A stretch of DNA of 64,000 nt from assembly GCA_030248215.1 (NCBI GenBank), contig JASANG010003303.1, forward strand, positions 1 through 64,000, in the 5' to 3' direction. The position numbers were made by a program, and so were the translations under genes. Of the stretch, positions 46,360-58,575 are shown piece after piece (the stretch's first letter is position 1; the number at the start of each line of letters is the position of its first letter). Below the pieces are notes generated by a model. It worked only from the letters and a program-made list of their open reading frames with translations. It was not told the origin of the DNA and searched no databases. Origin of the DNA: Enoplolaimus lenunculus. Its lineage: Eukaryota > Nematoda > Enoplea > Enoplida > Thoracostomopsidae.

Positions 46360-48730
46360 TATGGGTCATCCGCATTTATAACGTCACGCTATGTTTGAAA
46401 ATTTTCCATTCTGTTCCACTTGCCCGGGGAGCAAAAACAATACGATAACACAGAGTTAGGGGTTGTACCGAGGGTGTTTTGAGAAGTGTGATTTGTGCCG
46501 AGCCTGTTCGAAGGGTAGGCGACCAATGTATTTTTTCAAAATCGGACCCGGGTCCTTCCTGCGTCCAGGCGAATTTTTTTGACTTCGGTTGCAAGGTCTG
46601 TGCGTCCGTGCAATTTATATTATCCTTAGCGCAATGCCGTTAGAGCGATTGAGGAAAACATTTAAGGTGTCAATGAAATTATTTGACAGCCAGAAATATT
46701 TTAGTTCCAAGTCCATGTAAGCATAAGCCTAGGGATGCCTCATAAGTCGAATCTCAGCGTGGGTTGTAATCGATTTGAATACAGAGGTGCAGACCAAGAA
46801 TTTTAGCTAGAGCTGTAGCAAGTTCGGTTGGATATCCTGTACGTTTAAAAATAAATTCCTTCATTCCTGTTTAGGCAAAAGCATCGAACGTGGATCGTTA
46901 CGTAACCGTTTCCCATATCACCACGAAGCTCCCTCTCCTACTAATTTTGTCGTCCATTATATGTCATTGTCGACACGTACGCTGCAGACTAGCTTCCAAA
47001 GAGCGGTAATTTACCATTGCGTCTACGGCAGGGTGGCAACAAAGGTTCGGATTATATAGGATTCGGCAAAAACTTGTGGTTCGGATTCGGTTGTGAAAAA
47101 GCCGAATGCAATAGCCGAATCCAACAGTGTCCGATAGTATGTTTTTTCAGTTTTAAACAATCAAAATTTTAAATATCTTGTTATATTAATAAGAAATTTT
47201 TGTTTCAGGTTACAAATCGCAAAACTAAAGTCGGGCACGAAATATATTAACGTTTGAAAGTTTTGCGGCTGGCATTGCGTTGATATTCTGAAACAAATTA
47301 TAGATATAACTGAAATTTGCAACATGCCAGATTCGGATTGGATTCGGCGAATTAGCAACTGATTCGGATTCAGTCAAACCGTAGATTCGGTGCCACCCTG
47401 GTCTACGAAGTAGTTTCTATGTCAATTTACGTAGGAACCGAGACTTCAGGCTTTTAACCAACAGCTAGCAACGCAGACCTACGAAGCGAGCATCGAACGT
47501 GGATCCTTACGTAACCGTTTTCCCGTATCGCCACAAAAGCTCCCTTCTCCAACTAATTTAGTCGCCCATTATATGTCATTGTCGACGCGTACGCCGCAGG
47601 CTAGCTTATTACACAATGCGCAATGTATATGAAACATATGCACTAGAACAAGCACGAGCCGCATGCCTGTCAATTTTTAACTGTTACCGAAAATATAAAG
47701 ATACATATAAGATTTTTTAACAAAAGTTTTTAATATCTTTGTCTGCTTTGAATTGCCGCTTCATACAATTAAACTACTAAATCGCAGCCAAAATTTATTT
47801 TTACTTAAATTTTCACATGGCTACTGCCGCCATACCCTTCGAACAGGCTCGGGACATAGTGTTGTTTTTGCTCACGAGTAAACCGACTGGCTTCTCCACA
47901 GCTTGAAAATTTCCGCCGGAGGACGTTTCCTGGAGGCAGCTAATTTTGCTGGGGGGGACCGTCTAAATGCTGATGACCCATAATTTTTTAAACGGTGACT
48001 TAAATGTTTTAAACGCGAAAATGTGCTGTTTCTCAAATCGCTGTATAACCAAATAGCGGTGCTCCGCAATCATTCGCTGTCTGTGTGGGTAGGTGAAATG
48101 CGCAAGTACTTCCGGGCCATAGTGCGATGTAAGGAAAATTTTTGTGATAACTTATGGCTTTTTACCTCTTTGGTCTCGGTTTTCAAATCTCCGAGTCTGA
48201 AAAAAATGCGAGACCTACACCGAGACCAGCCAGATCTCCAGACTTGCGAGACCGAGCCGAACATACCTGCTCACCTTCGGTGTCGCTTACGTTTCAGTTT
48301 CAATATAATTGACGTGGTACGCATGCGGCAAATTGTAAGTAAACCCGGTTTATACCAGAGATAATCAGCTAGCTTCCATCGTAATACGTGCGCATTCTTA
48401 AAAGATATTTATATTCAATTATTTGGAGTTTGCAGGTTGTCTCGCATTGGTCATTTGTCTGCACATTCGTTTGGACTGAACTGTTTGAACATCGGATCGA
48501 TTATCTCGGTGGACTGTTCAAGTGCATACAAATTGCACCGATCGAGGTTCCTTTGCGTTGATTTATAATTGGTGAGTGGCACAGGGCTGTTCAGGTGTGT
48601 ACGAGTTCCTCAGTATCTACTGAGCATGCAATGCTACAATTTTTAACACGACAGAATTGTCACTTCACACTGAATATACGCTGTATATGGCAGTAGTGCG
48701 GCCATGTCCTGCTCACATTTGGTGCCGCTT
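46360..48730. repeat. Right arm of inverted duplication 2
   Basis: Inverted counterpart of 40130-42680. It contains, in reverse order, the GCACGGACGCACAGACC block (46598-46614 as complement), the SINE-like unit with its CCGAATCC MITE, the GGTCTCGG element and the fold-back arm at 48360-48720. Confidence 0.8.
47029..47400. mobile_element. hAT-type MITE, CCGAATCC family, copy 2
   Basis: Starts CAGGGTGGCAACAAAGG and ends TTCGGTGCCACCCTG. It is flanked by GTCTACGG and GTCTACGA (7 of 8 identical), the complement of the site used by copies 1 and 3. Confidence 0.9.
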
Positions 48731-48959
48731 AGGTTTAAGTTTCTATATATTTGTCCTGGTGCGCATGCAGCAACTTGTAAATAAAACGGTAATGTTTGTT
48801 TATCGCGAAAACAATATCTATAGGTACTCTAAACTGTTCAGTATTGAAACCATGTAGTGAATTAAATAACTGTAAGCATAGGGTATATGCTTGTAATATG
48901 TGCATATGCTGCGTGATGCATTGTACTGTAGGCCGTTTGATCGTGCCTAACTAGGATGA

Positions 48960-49160
48960 CACAGGGGCTCGCGGTGAGCGCAATGGTAGACTATCACGCC
49001 ATGAACACTGCATTTAGTCGGAAATAGGGTGGACGGTCAAGGAACACCCGTGTTAATTTTTGTTTGGCATGTAGACATAAGGTATATGCTCTACAAGCAT
49101 GTAAGACATGCTTGTTCTATTTCATATGCAAATGCGATGCGATCGGACAATATATTGTAC
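48960..49160. repeat. SINE-like unit (family S2) with A-box-like head
   Basis: GGGGCTCGCGGTGAGCGCAA and TGGTAGACTATCACGCC resemble a tRNA D-arm. AGGGTGGACGGTCAAGGAAC and CATGTAAGACATGCTTGT follow. The same unit is at 50695-50880 in the same orientation, and a shorter one with GTAGACGCAGTGGTAA at 54527. Confidence 0.55.
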
Positions 49161-49239
49161 AAGGATGGGCGGTCTCGGTCAAAAAATCGAGACCGAGACC
49201 GAGACTCAATCTACCGAGACCGAGACTTTTGGTCTTGGT

Positions 49240-50001
49240 CAGGGATGTGCAGTCTTGGTGAAAAAAGCGAGGCCGAGACCCAACATACCGAGACTGAGAC
49301 ATTTGGTCTTGGTCTCTGTCAATCTTTATCCGTCACCGAAAATAAAAATAAGATTTTTAAATAAAACTTTTGAATATTTTATCTGCTTTGAATTGCCGCT
49401 TCATACAATTAAACTAATAAATCGCAGCCAAAATTTATTTTTAGTTTATTTTTCATATGGCACTGCCGCCATACCCTTCGAACAGGCTCGGGACAAATCG
49501 CACTGTATCAAAACACCCTCGGTACAGTACCAAATTCAGAGTTATAGTGTTGTTTTTGCTCACGAGCAAACCGAATAGGCTGGAAAATTGTTTAACGTAG
49601 CGCAACCTTCTAAATGCGGATGATCCATAATTTTTTAAACGATGCCTTAAATGTTTTAAACGCGAACATGTAACTATTTGTGTTTTACCACAATATAATC
49701 ATAGGGTTTTGGGTTTCCTTTCACAAATAGAGTTTTGGGTAAACGGAGGGTCATGCTGTTTCTCAAATCGCTGTATAACCAAATAGCGGTGCTCCGCAAT
49801 CGTTCGCTGTCTGTGTGGGTAGGTGCAATGCGCAAGTACTTCCGGGCCATAGTGCGATGTATGGAATATTTTTGTGATTACTTATCGCTTTTTTACCTCT
49901 TTCGTCTCTGTTTGCAAACCTCCGAGACTGTAAAAATGCGAGACCTACGCCGAGGCCAGCCAAATCCCCAGACTTGACGAAACCGAGACCGCCCATACCT
50001 G
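49240..50001. mobile_element. hAT GGTCTCGG-family element, full length
   Basis: A 762-bp copy with both ends: CAGGGATGTGCAGTCTTGG and ACCGAGACCGCCCATACCTG. It is inserted in another copy of the same family beginning near 49166, so the target duplication cannot be read. This is the best reference for the non-autonomous family. Confidence 0.8.
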
Positions 50002-50887
50002 CTCACCTTCGGTGTCGCTTAGGTTTCAGGTTCAATATAATTGACGTGGTACGCATGCGGCAAATTGTAAGTAAACCCGGTTTATACCACAGATAATCAG
50101 CTAGCTTCCATGATAATACGTGCGCATTCTTAAAAGATAGTCAATTATTTGGAGTTTGCAGGTTATCACGCATTGTTCATACGTCTGCACATTCGTTTGG
50201 ACTGAATTGTTTAAACATCGGATTGATTATCTCGGTGGATTGTTCAAGTGCATACAAATTGCTTCGATCGAGTTTCCTTTGCGTTGATTTAAAATTGGTG
50301 AGTGGCGCAGGGTTGTTCGAATGTGTACGAGTTCCTCAGTATCTACTGCGCATGCAATGCTACAATTTTTTAACACGACAGAATTATCACTTCACGCTGA
50401 ATATACGCTATATATGACAGTAGTGTGGTCATGTCCTGCTCACATTTGATGCTGCTTAGGTTTCAGTTTCTATGTATTTGTCCTGGTGCTCATACAGCAA
50501 CTTGTAAATAAAACGGTAATGCTTGTTTATCGCGAAAACAATTTATATACTCTGTTAAACGGTTCAGTATTGAAACCCTTGTAGTAGATTAAATAAATAT
50601 CTGTAAGCATAGTGTATATGCTTGTCCTATATGTGCAAATGCTGATTGATGCATGGCACTGTAGGCCGTTTGATCGTGCCGAACCAGGCTGACACCGGGG
50701 CTCGCCGTGAGCACAATGGTAAACTGCCACACTATGAACACTGAATTTAGTCGGAAACAGGGTGGACGGTCAAGGAACACCGTGTGAAATTTTTTGGCAT
50801 GTAGGCATAAGGTATATGCTCTACAAGCATGTAAGACCTGCTTGTTCTATTGCATATAAACGCATTGCGATCGGATAGTATATTGTA

Positions 50888-51569
50888 CATGAATGGGCAG
50901 TCTCGGTCAAAAAACCGAGACCGAGCCTTTTGGTCTTTGTCTCGGTCAATTTATAACCGTCACCGAAAATAAAAATAGAATTTTTAACAAAACTTTTGAA
51001 TATTTCTATCTGATTTGAATTGCCGCTTCATACAATTAAACTAATAAATCGCTGCCAAAATTTATTTTTTAACTTTATTTTTCATTTGGCTACAGTTGCC
51101 GTTCCCTTCGAACAGGCTCGGGACAAATCACACTGTCTCAAACACCCTGGGTGCAATCGCTAATTCAAAAGTATACATAGTGTTGTTTTTGCTGCCGTGC
51201 AAACCGAATGGACTGGAAAATTTTTCAACTTAGTGTGACGTTATAAATACGGATAGCCCATTATTTTCAAAACGATGTCTTAAATGTTTTAAACGCGAAA
51301 ATGCAACTATTTGTGGTTTGTCACAAAATCAAAGTGTTTTGGGTTTCCTTTCAAAACTAGAATTTTGAGTAACCGTAGGGGTCATTCAGTTTCTCAGATC
51401 GCTGTATAACCAGATAGCGGTGCTTCAAAATCGTTCGCTGTCTTCGTACCAAGGCTGGGATGTAAGGAAAATTTTTGTGATTGCTTACCGCTTTTTCACA
51501 TCTTTGGTCTCGGTTTGCAAACCAAGACCAGCCAAATGCCGAGACCGGGACCGAATCCGCCCATCCCTG
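50888..51569. mobile_element. hAT GGTCTCGG-family element, full length
   Basis: A 682-bp copy from CATGAATGGGCAGTCTCGG to GACCGAATCCGCCCATCCCTG with the family landmarks in the same order as 49240-50001. No transposase frame. Confidence 0.75.
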
Positions 51570-51750
51570 CTCTCGGTCTCGATTATTTATTAACCGTTAC
51601 CTTGTAAACAAAAGTTTTGAATATTTTTATCTGCTCTGAATTGCCTTTCATACAATTTAACTAATAAATCGTTAAATCGGCATCAAACTTGATTTTTTAC
51701 TTTATTTTTCACTTGGCTATTGTCCCCAAACCCTTATAGTAGGCTCGGGA

Positions 51751-52500
51751 CAGGGGGGATGTGCGGTCTCGATCAAAAACCGAGACCCGAGACCGAGACC
51801 CGACAGCCGAGACTGGTCTTGGTCTAGGTCAATTTTTGACCGTTACCGGTCATAAAAATAAAAATTTTTTCTAACAAATGTTTTGAATGTTGTTGTACTT
51901 TTGTGCCATTCTAGCATAATATAACGTTGCTTTGTAATATTAAAACAAAAATTACCGCAAAATTTTATTTTTAGCAAAAACGCACTCACAAACACTAATA
52001 CAGAAATATATAACACGACCCCACGTCAACGACGACGATAAAATATAGAACGCTTTCAGGGTCAAAACTACGATTTCAGCTTTTTTCCAACAAAAAGGAA
52101 TCGTCAATCGCCAGAATATTTAAACTGCACTAATAGTAAACGCTTTTTAGCATTTATCACAACTATATTTTAGCGTTAATTTTATCTTAAAGTTTTGACA
52201 CAAATCTTTAAATGTCATCTATAAATACAACTATCTGTGTTTTGACACATCAAAAAGTTTGGGGTTTCCTTTTAATAAAAGAATCTTAGATAACAGTCTT
52301 GGGATCATTCTGTTTCGCAAATCGCTATATAACCAGGTGGCTGTGGTCCGCAAACGTTGGATATCGGTGCTGGTTGGCGAAATACACAAATGTTGTCTTT
52401 CTCATTTGGTCTCGGTTTTAAATCTAAAGAGACTCAAAAACCGAGACCGAGACCAGCCAAATCCCGAGACTTTCCGAGACGGCACCCCCTGGCCGGAACA
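51751..52500. mobile_element. hAT GGTCTCGG-family element, composite
   Basis: Starts CAGGGGGGATGTGCGGTCTC. The middle (51905-52085) matches 45410-45600 (TAGCAAAAACACACTGACAA, ATACAGAAATATAACACG), so this subfamily has a different interior. It ends near 52490 in CGAGACTTTCCGAGACGGCA. Confidence 0.65.
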
Positions 52501-52779
52501 ATCCTTAAACACTTGAATTTTTTTCCCCAAAAAAAGGGAAAAAATGCTTTAAAATCGAAAATGCAACTATTTGTGCTTTGTCACAGTGGAATCAAAGTGT
52601 TTTGGGTTTCCTTTCAAAAATCGAATTTTGAATAACCGGACGGGTCATTCTGTTTATCATATCGTTGTATAACCAGGTAGCGGCACTCCTTAATCGTTCG
52701 CTGTCTGTGTTGGTAGGTGTAATGCGCAAGCAGTGACGGGCCAAAGCTGCGATCCAAGGAAACTTTTGTGATTGGATAT

Positions 52780-53230
52780 TTCCTTCCCCCCTCCTGGGGG
52801 GGCCACTAACCAATTCTCTCCCCGAAAAAAAAGAAAAAGAAGTTACACCACCAAAAACTTCTATCATATTTCTTTCTCATTTATTAGAAAAAAATTTTTT
52901 AAAAAAAAAAAAAAAAATCACAAAAAAAAACACTTTATAATACAACAAAAAAAAAACACCAAAAAAAACCAAAAAAACATTTATAAAAAAAAAAAATTTA
53001 AAATACACCCTCGAAACCGCAAAAAAAAACCAGACCCCACCCCAAACCACCCCCCTCCCCCGCCCTCGGACCACGAAAGAAACAGCTATAGAGGCGGCCA
53101 AGGGGAACAGGGGAAGCCAAAACCCCAAAACGCAAAAAAAACCCCACCCCAACCCGGTTCTCCAACCCCCCACCAGGAACGGCCCCCCCCCGATCTCCCT
53201 CCCCCCCCCCCCCCCCCCCCTCCTCCCCCT
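52780..53230. other. Homopolymer-rich, probably unreliable sequence
   Basis: Long A runs give way to long C runs, including about 22 consecutive C, inside an otherwise ordinary GGTCTCGG-family repeat that resumes at about 53265. The texture differs sharply from everything around it. Frames read from it are not meaningful. Confidence 0.75.
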
Positions 53231-53580
53231 CCCGGTGTCCAACACACCCACAACAAACACCAAAAAAGCAATCACAAAAATTTTCCTTAGATCGCAGCTT
53301 TGTCCCGGAAGTACTCGCGCGTTTCGCCTGCCAACACAGACAGAGCACATTGCCGAGTACCGCTATTTGGTTATACAGCGATTTGAGAAACAGAATGCAA
53401 CCTCCGGTTACCCAACATTCTACTTTTTGAAAGGAGGTCCCAAAACATTTTGACTATTGTGACAAAGCACAAATAGTTGAATTTTTGCGTTTAAAACATT
53501 TATGGCATCGTGCAAAAAATAAGGGCCATCTGCGTTACGTCTACGCTAAGTTAAGAAATTCTTCATACTATTGCTTGGTT

Positions 53581-53985
53581 AGCCCGGGATCAAAACCAAT
53601 ATACATATATAGCTTTGAGTTATGGTTGTACTTAGGGTATTTTGAGACTTTGGGATTTGCCCCGAGCCTTTTCGACGGGTCTGGGGACAGTAGCCAAGTG
53701 AAAAATAAAGTAAAAAGTAAAGATTGGCGGTGATTTATTCGTTTAATTGTATGAAACGGCAATTGCGAGCAGATAAAAATATTCAAAACTTTTGTTAAAA
53801 ATCTTATTTTTATTTTCGGTACCTAATGGGTAAAAATTGACCGAGGATGGGTCTCGGTCTCGGTCTCGCTTTTTTGACCGAGACCGCCCATCCCTGTTGC
53901 ACCCCTCCCTCACTAGGCTAGCACCAACTGTTTTAAAAAATGCCCGTCATCCGTCACCTATCAGTGCTTAGAATTTGTTGCTATT
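53581..53985. repeat. Duplicate of a TELO2 intron 6 segment
   Basis: This block matches 18747-19142 in the same orientation. That includes the hAT end GACCGAGACCGCCCATCCCTG and about 90 bp beyond it (TTGCACCCCTCCCTCACTAG to GAATTTGTTGCTATT). Because the match passes the transposon end, either a host segment was copied or the flank belongs to a larger element. Confidence 0.75.
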
Positions 53986-53999
53986 TTGTGTTAAATTTT

Positions 54000-54395
54000 T
54001 GGGTCCCGCATTATAACGTCTACGCTATGTCAAAAAATTATCCAGTCTATTCGGTGTGCCCGGGGTCAAAAGCAACACTATAGCTTTGAATTAGGGCTGT
54101 ACCGAGGGTGTTTAAACAGGAATTTTTCCCGAGCCGAAGGGTATGGGTACAGTAGTCAAGTGAAAAATAAAGTAAGAAATCAAGTTTGGTGCCGATTTAT
54201 TAGTAAAATTGTATGAAACGGCAATTCAGAGCAGATAAAAATATTCAAACCTTTTATTTACAAAATCTTATTTTATTTTCGGTAACGGTTAAAAATTGAC
54301 TGGGGCCAAAAGTCTCGGTCTTGGTAAATTGAATCTCGGTCTCGCTTTTTGACCGGGACTGCCCATCCCTGCTGGTTAGTAAAGAAGGTTTGAAG
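54000..54395. mobile_element. hAT GGTCTCGG-family element, right half
   Basis: Carries the CCGAGGGTGTTT, TTTAATTG-like and TTCGGTAACGGTTAAAAATTG landmarks and ends GACCGGGACTGCCCATCCCTG near 54370. The left half is missing. Confidence 0.65.
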
Positions 54396-54609
54396 TTCCC
54401 AATCGTACCTACCAGACAGACATGGGGGCTACACCATGATCGCATCTTTAAATTGCCGTTCTTTGGTATACTTACATTGCAGATTGTGTTGTAAGCTAGG
54501 CTGCAGCGTACTTACATGGGGGTTACTGTGTAGACGCAGTGGTAAGTTGCCGCGCTATGGACGCAGTATCCAGTTGAAATGGTACGTAAACGATATGCAT
54601 GCCAGTCGT

Positions 54610-54910
54610 GCTTGTTCATCGAAGCGAAACTACGAGCGACGCTCGGAGTTTCGCGAAGCGTTTTATTTTTGTACTCTGGGGTCGACAGGTGGATGTCCGT
54701 CTGTCGTCCGAAAACAATCTCAGGAACGACTAAACCGATTTTGACAAACTTTTTTGTTTAAGTGCCAATTTTCCTGGGGTGTTAACCTCGCATTGGGGTT
54801 TTAAATTTATTAGCTACAGGCTAATTTGCGTAATTAGTTGCGCCTAAATTAGGACTTTCTACATTATTTCGCTAATTATTACAGTTACAAGCAATCTAAT
54901 TTTACATTGC
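54610..54910. mobile_element. Hairpin-ended element with 190-bp repeat unit
   Basis: A hairpin with 14-bp arms (54624-54637 and 54641-54654, one mismatch, spacer GAC) is followed by GTCCGTCTGTCGTCCGAAAA and then part of the 190-bp minisatellite unit. It mirrors the arrangement at 15870-16057 in the opposite orientation, so both are copies of one element family. Confidence 0.65.
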
Positions 54911-55127
54911 GCATTGTGTAGTAAGCTAGCCTGCAGCGTACGCGTCGACAATGACATATAATGGGCGACATAATTAGGTGGAGAGGGGAGGTTCGTGGCG
55001 ATATGGGAAACGGTTAGGTAAGAATCCACGTTCGATGCTCGCTTCGTAGGTCTGCGTTGCTAGCTGTTGGTTAAAGGTCTGAAGTCTCGGTTCCTACGTA
55101 AACTGACATAGAAACTAGTTCGTAGAC

Positions 55128-55479
55128 CAGGGTAGAACCAAATCTACGGTTTGACCGAATCAGAATCAATTGCTAATTCACCGAATCCAAATCCGAGTCT
55201 TGCATGTTGCAAATTTCAGTTATATCTATAATTTGTTTCAGAATATCAACGCAATGCCAGTCGCATAACTTTCAAACGTTAATATATTTCGTGCCCGACC
55301 TTAGTTTTTAGATTTGTGACCTGAAACAAAAATTTTTTTAATATAAGATATTTAAAATTTTTATTGTTTGAAACTGAAAGAACATGTTGCCTAACACTGT
55401 TTGATTCGGCTTTTTTTACAACCGAATCCGAACCACCAGTTTTTGCCGAATCCGAATCCGAACTTTTGTTGCCACCCTG
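55128..55479. mobile_element. hAT-type MITE, CCGAATCC family, copy 3
   Basis: A 352-bp element with ends CAGGGTAGAACCAAATC and TTTGTTGCCACCCTG. Flanks TCGTAGAC and CCGTAGCC lie at the same position within the surrounding SINE-like unit as copies 1 and 2. Confidence 0.87.
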
Positions 55480-55689
55480 CCGTAGCCGCAGTGGTAAATT
55501 ACCGCGCTTTGGAACCAGTATTCTGTTGACATGGGATGAACGGTCACTGAAGGACCTTGATGAAATTTGTGGCATGTAAGCAATAGTAAGCATGTAACAC
55601 ATGCTTGTACTTGTGCGCATGCAAATGAAATGAACATGCACAGTGTATGTTCTGTGCTGACCGGAAGCATTTCGTCGACATATAGTCGA

Positions 55690-56070
55690 CGAGTGAAAAA
55701 GTTGGAAAAGCGGGCTGCGTGGTGCAGTGGTAGACCGCTCGCCGTAGCTTGCTCTTCCAACTTTATAGTAAAAAAGTGGAACTTTCCGACCGTATCTGCT
55801 TACACTGACATACTTGGGCTACATATGGATACGCTATGTCATGTGATGCATTGCACTGTGTATTGTTGCCGACAGGATACGGTCGTCATAAGGATACGGT
55901 CGTCATATATAGTCGACGAAGCAGTTAAAGAGGCCGGCTGCGTGGCGTAGTAGTAGAGCGTTTGCTTAAAGATTCGCAGGCTTGAATCTGTGCACACATC
56001 CGTAATCCGCTTTTTCATCTGCACAGTGAAAAGGCGTGAAGCTCCCGTCCAATCGTACTAAGACTGACAT
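55690..56070 (+). repeat. Truncated tRNA-derived SINE (family S1) copies
   Basis: GGGCTGCGTGGTGCAGTGGT (55713) and GGCTGCGTGGCGTAGTAGTA (55936) are A-box heads of the SINE seen at 44.2 kb. Each is preceded by a TATAGTCGACGA motif. The first is cut short; the second continues to a degenerate B box (GGCTTGAATCTG). Confidence 0.6.
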
Positions 56071-56483
56071 AACAAATTATATCTATATATAAAATTACGA
56101 AAATTTTCGGTTCCTACAAATTTTCTAGAACATGTTCCGAAAATTCTACCAGAGCCGGAGCTCAAGGCAAATTCTCCGGTTGTAGCTGCCCTTTTTCATA
56201 CGAGTATATATTTTCAGTATTATCTGAGATCAGTTTTCAAGCATTGATTCCTACTATAAACTCTCGAAAGTCAGAAGTTGACTGTGACCAGTAAAATATT
56301 AGAGGTTTGTTTGTATACGTGGCACGGTGCGAACGGAATATCGCATTCAGAAAGAATTTCGATTGAAATCGAGTTTAAATTTTTTATTTGTTTGCAGTTT
56401 TGTTGTATTGTATTTTGCTTTGCACCACTGCCGTAATATTTGACTTCTGTTATCAGTGTACATTACGTCATAGTAGCATGCAC

Positions 56484-56891
56484 CATGGTGGCAACAAAAT
56501 TTTGTAATTCGGCTAAATTTTGTTTCTTAGTCTGATTCGGTTGTGAACAAGCCGTGTTCAAAAGCGAAATCCAACAAAGTTTGGCATTATGTTTTCCTAT
56601 TTTTATACAATAAAAATTTTAAATAAGTTGTGTACTTTTTGTCTCAGGTTACAAATCCCAGAACTGAAGTCGGGCATGAAATAATTAATTCGTATTTGTT
56701 TTGCAGGTCGAAAAGTAATGTTCTAGTTTATTAAGTTGGCACTCTGCTACAAATTATTGATATATCGGAAATTTGCAAAATGCATGGTTCGGATTCGGAT
56801 CCGGCAAATTATCAAAGGATTTGGATTGGGCAAATTACCAAAGAAACGGATTCGGATTCCGCCAAATCATGGACTCGATGATGCCACCCTG
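56484..56891. mobile_element. hAT-type MITE, CCGAATCC family, diverged copy 4
   Basis: Starts CATGGTGGCAACAAAATTTTG and ends GATGATGCCACCCTG, with GGATTCGGATCCGGC repeats near the right end. Flanks GCATGCAC and ACATTGAC agree at only 5 of 8 positions. It is an older copy than the three above. Confidence 0.7.
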
Positions 56892-57137
56892 ACATTGACA
56901 ATATGTTCACTTTGAAAGCATTGTTTTGCAATGGCTGACGGGACTGTATGTGCGTATGGAGTGTATGTACTATTCTATTAACAATTTCGGGTTGTGGGAC
57001 GGAATCATAACACGAAAGAGCCCTTCTTGCTCAAGTGTCACGCTTGTCAGAACTTCACAGTTGGGGCGACTTCTTCCTCAAAGTGCTGCGCATATATACT
57101 TAATTTTTCCTTAGTTGAGCTAGATAAATATATTTCA

Positions 57138-57240
57138 GACAAACTAAAACACGGGAGCCAGGTGTCGAGTTTTCCTCTGGGGTCCGCTACTGTAAGGATG
57201 GCGTGAACCCTCTCGCTAACCACCCAATCTCGACTGAAAT
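57138..57240 (+). CDS. Candidate isolated exon, unidentified protein
   Basis: The acceptor ATTTCAG and donor GTAAGTTTTT bound 103 nt that are open in one frame, reading SSGVRYCKDGVNPLANHPI among other residues. The composition looks coding, but I cannot name the protein or find phase-compatible neighbours. The minus strand is also open here with its own ATTTCAG acceptor. Low confidence. Confidence 0.3.
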
Positions 57241-57899
57241 GTAAGTTTTTTCCTGTCGAACGCATTTTAGATTAATTTTCAGTTACACTGTAATAGATGA
57301 GCGTGTAAAGTACGAGCGATGTGGTATGGTTAAATGCAATTTTTCCATAGAACACTAATTTTTAGGTAAAGTTACCCACTACTCCGTCGGTACTCAGCGA
57401 ATACCCGGTTTGAAGCAGGAAATGACCACACTACTGCAGTTTTACTTAGTACGTACCTATATTATTATGAGTTAAAAGTGCCAAGAAAACTTATGTCGTA
57501 TTAAGAATTGTAGCATTCATGCACCATGTTTTTAAAGTTGTTGATCGTGGCCGCTTTACATAGTATTAAAACGGAAAGTAGACTTGCATTCTTGTCTGGT
57601 TATTGTGGGTATTTTAATCCAAAAATTCGGGGTCCGTGTTTTGGCTTTAAGAAAACCAGGGTCCGGGCTTTTACAACAAAAATTCTGTGCTCGGTATCGC
57701 AAAAATATCCGGACTAAAAATTTTATTACAAATGAAAGTATCCAAGCGGTTGCTTTGCAAGTTTCAGGGTTCTACCGGAATTCTTGTTCCGGGCGGAATT
57801 CCTGCAAAAAATCAATTCCTGTTAGTGCATTTAAAGATGCAGGAAACGGAATTTTTACGGTTTTGTTACAGATTATTCATAATCTTTTTAATATTGGGC

Positions 57900-58575
57900 A
57901 CTTTGTCTTTGTAAAACTGCGATTAGTTCAGTTTTGTTAATAAACTGTTCTAATGTGTTTTTGCAAAACTTGAAAATGAAATAGCTGTAAATTCGCTTAG
58001 ACCATTTTTGGTAAGTTTTTAAAAAGTTCAGTAGTAATTCGGTGATGAAAGGCAAAATTTCAATATAAGAATCGGTATCGGTATTGGTATCTTCATCGGC
58101 AAAAATTTTGATGTCGGCACATCCTTATATATAATTACGAAAATTTCTCTACCAAATATGCGGGATGGGTTGTTCTTCCTGACAGTAATATTTTCAATTT
58201 TATTAGAGATCTGTTTTCAAGCTTAGTTTCCAACAGCGCATTGTAGGATTGGAGGTATATATTTACTAGCATCGCTCATATATATATATAAGAACTTGAT
58301 GTTCGAGTCCGAGGTGCTCCCGCGTCTTCGAGACATTTGATACTGCGCGTGATTCGTGCAAAAATTGGTTTCCTGTTTCAACGTTGTACACAAGAACCTG
58401 ATTTTTTACAAATTTGTGGTAAATTATAAAAAGTACGAATAGGCGTCGAACAGCATGTATGACTTTGCGTTAGAATCAGATCGCAGTAATTCGTTGATGT
58501 AATATATTTGTGATTCATGTTCCTGTCCCTGCCAACAGATGGATTATATGCATATTAATAATTTTTTGCTAAATC
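57900..58575. other. Non-coding interval with MITE remnants
   Basis: A fragment of the GCCGATGCCGAT MITE end lies at about 58060-58130 (ATGTCGGCACATCCTTA), and a CCGGAATTC-family fragment begins just before this interval (CAGGGTTCTACCGGAATTC at 57764). No exon for the missing N-terminus of the downstream gene was recognised. Confidence 0.5.

Noticed and set aside
52772-53290. 172-codon frame rich in K, N and P
   Set aside because: Translation of homopolymer runs that look like consensus error.
57047-57265. 72-codon minus-strand frame ending EEEVAPTVKF
   Set aside because: Overlaps the plus-strand exon candidate. Neither strand has homology I can name, and the plus strand has the better donor.
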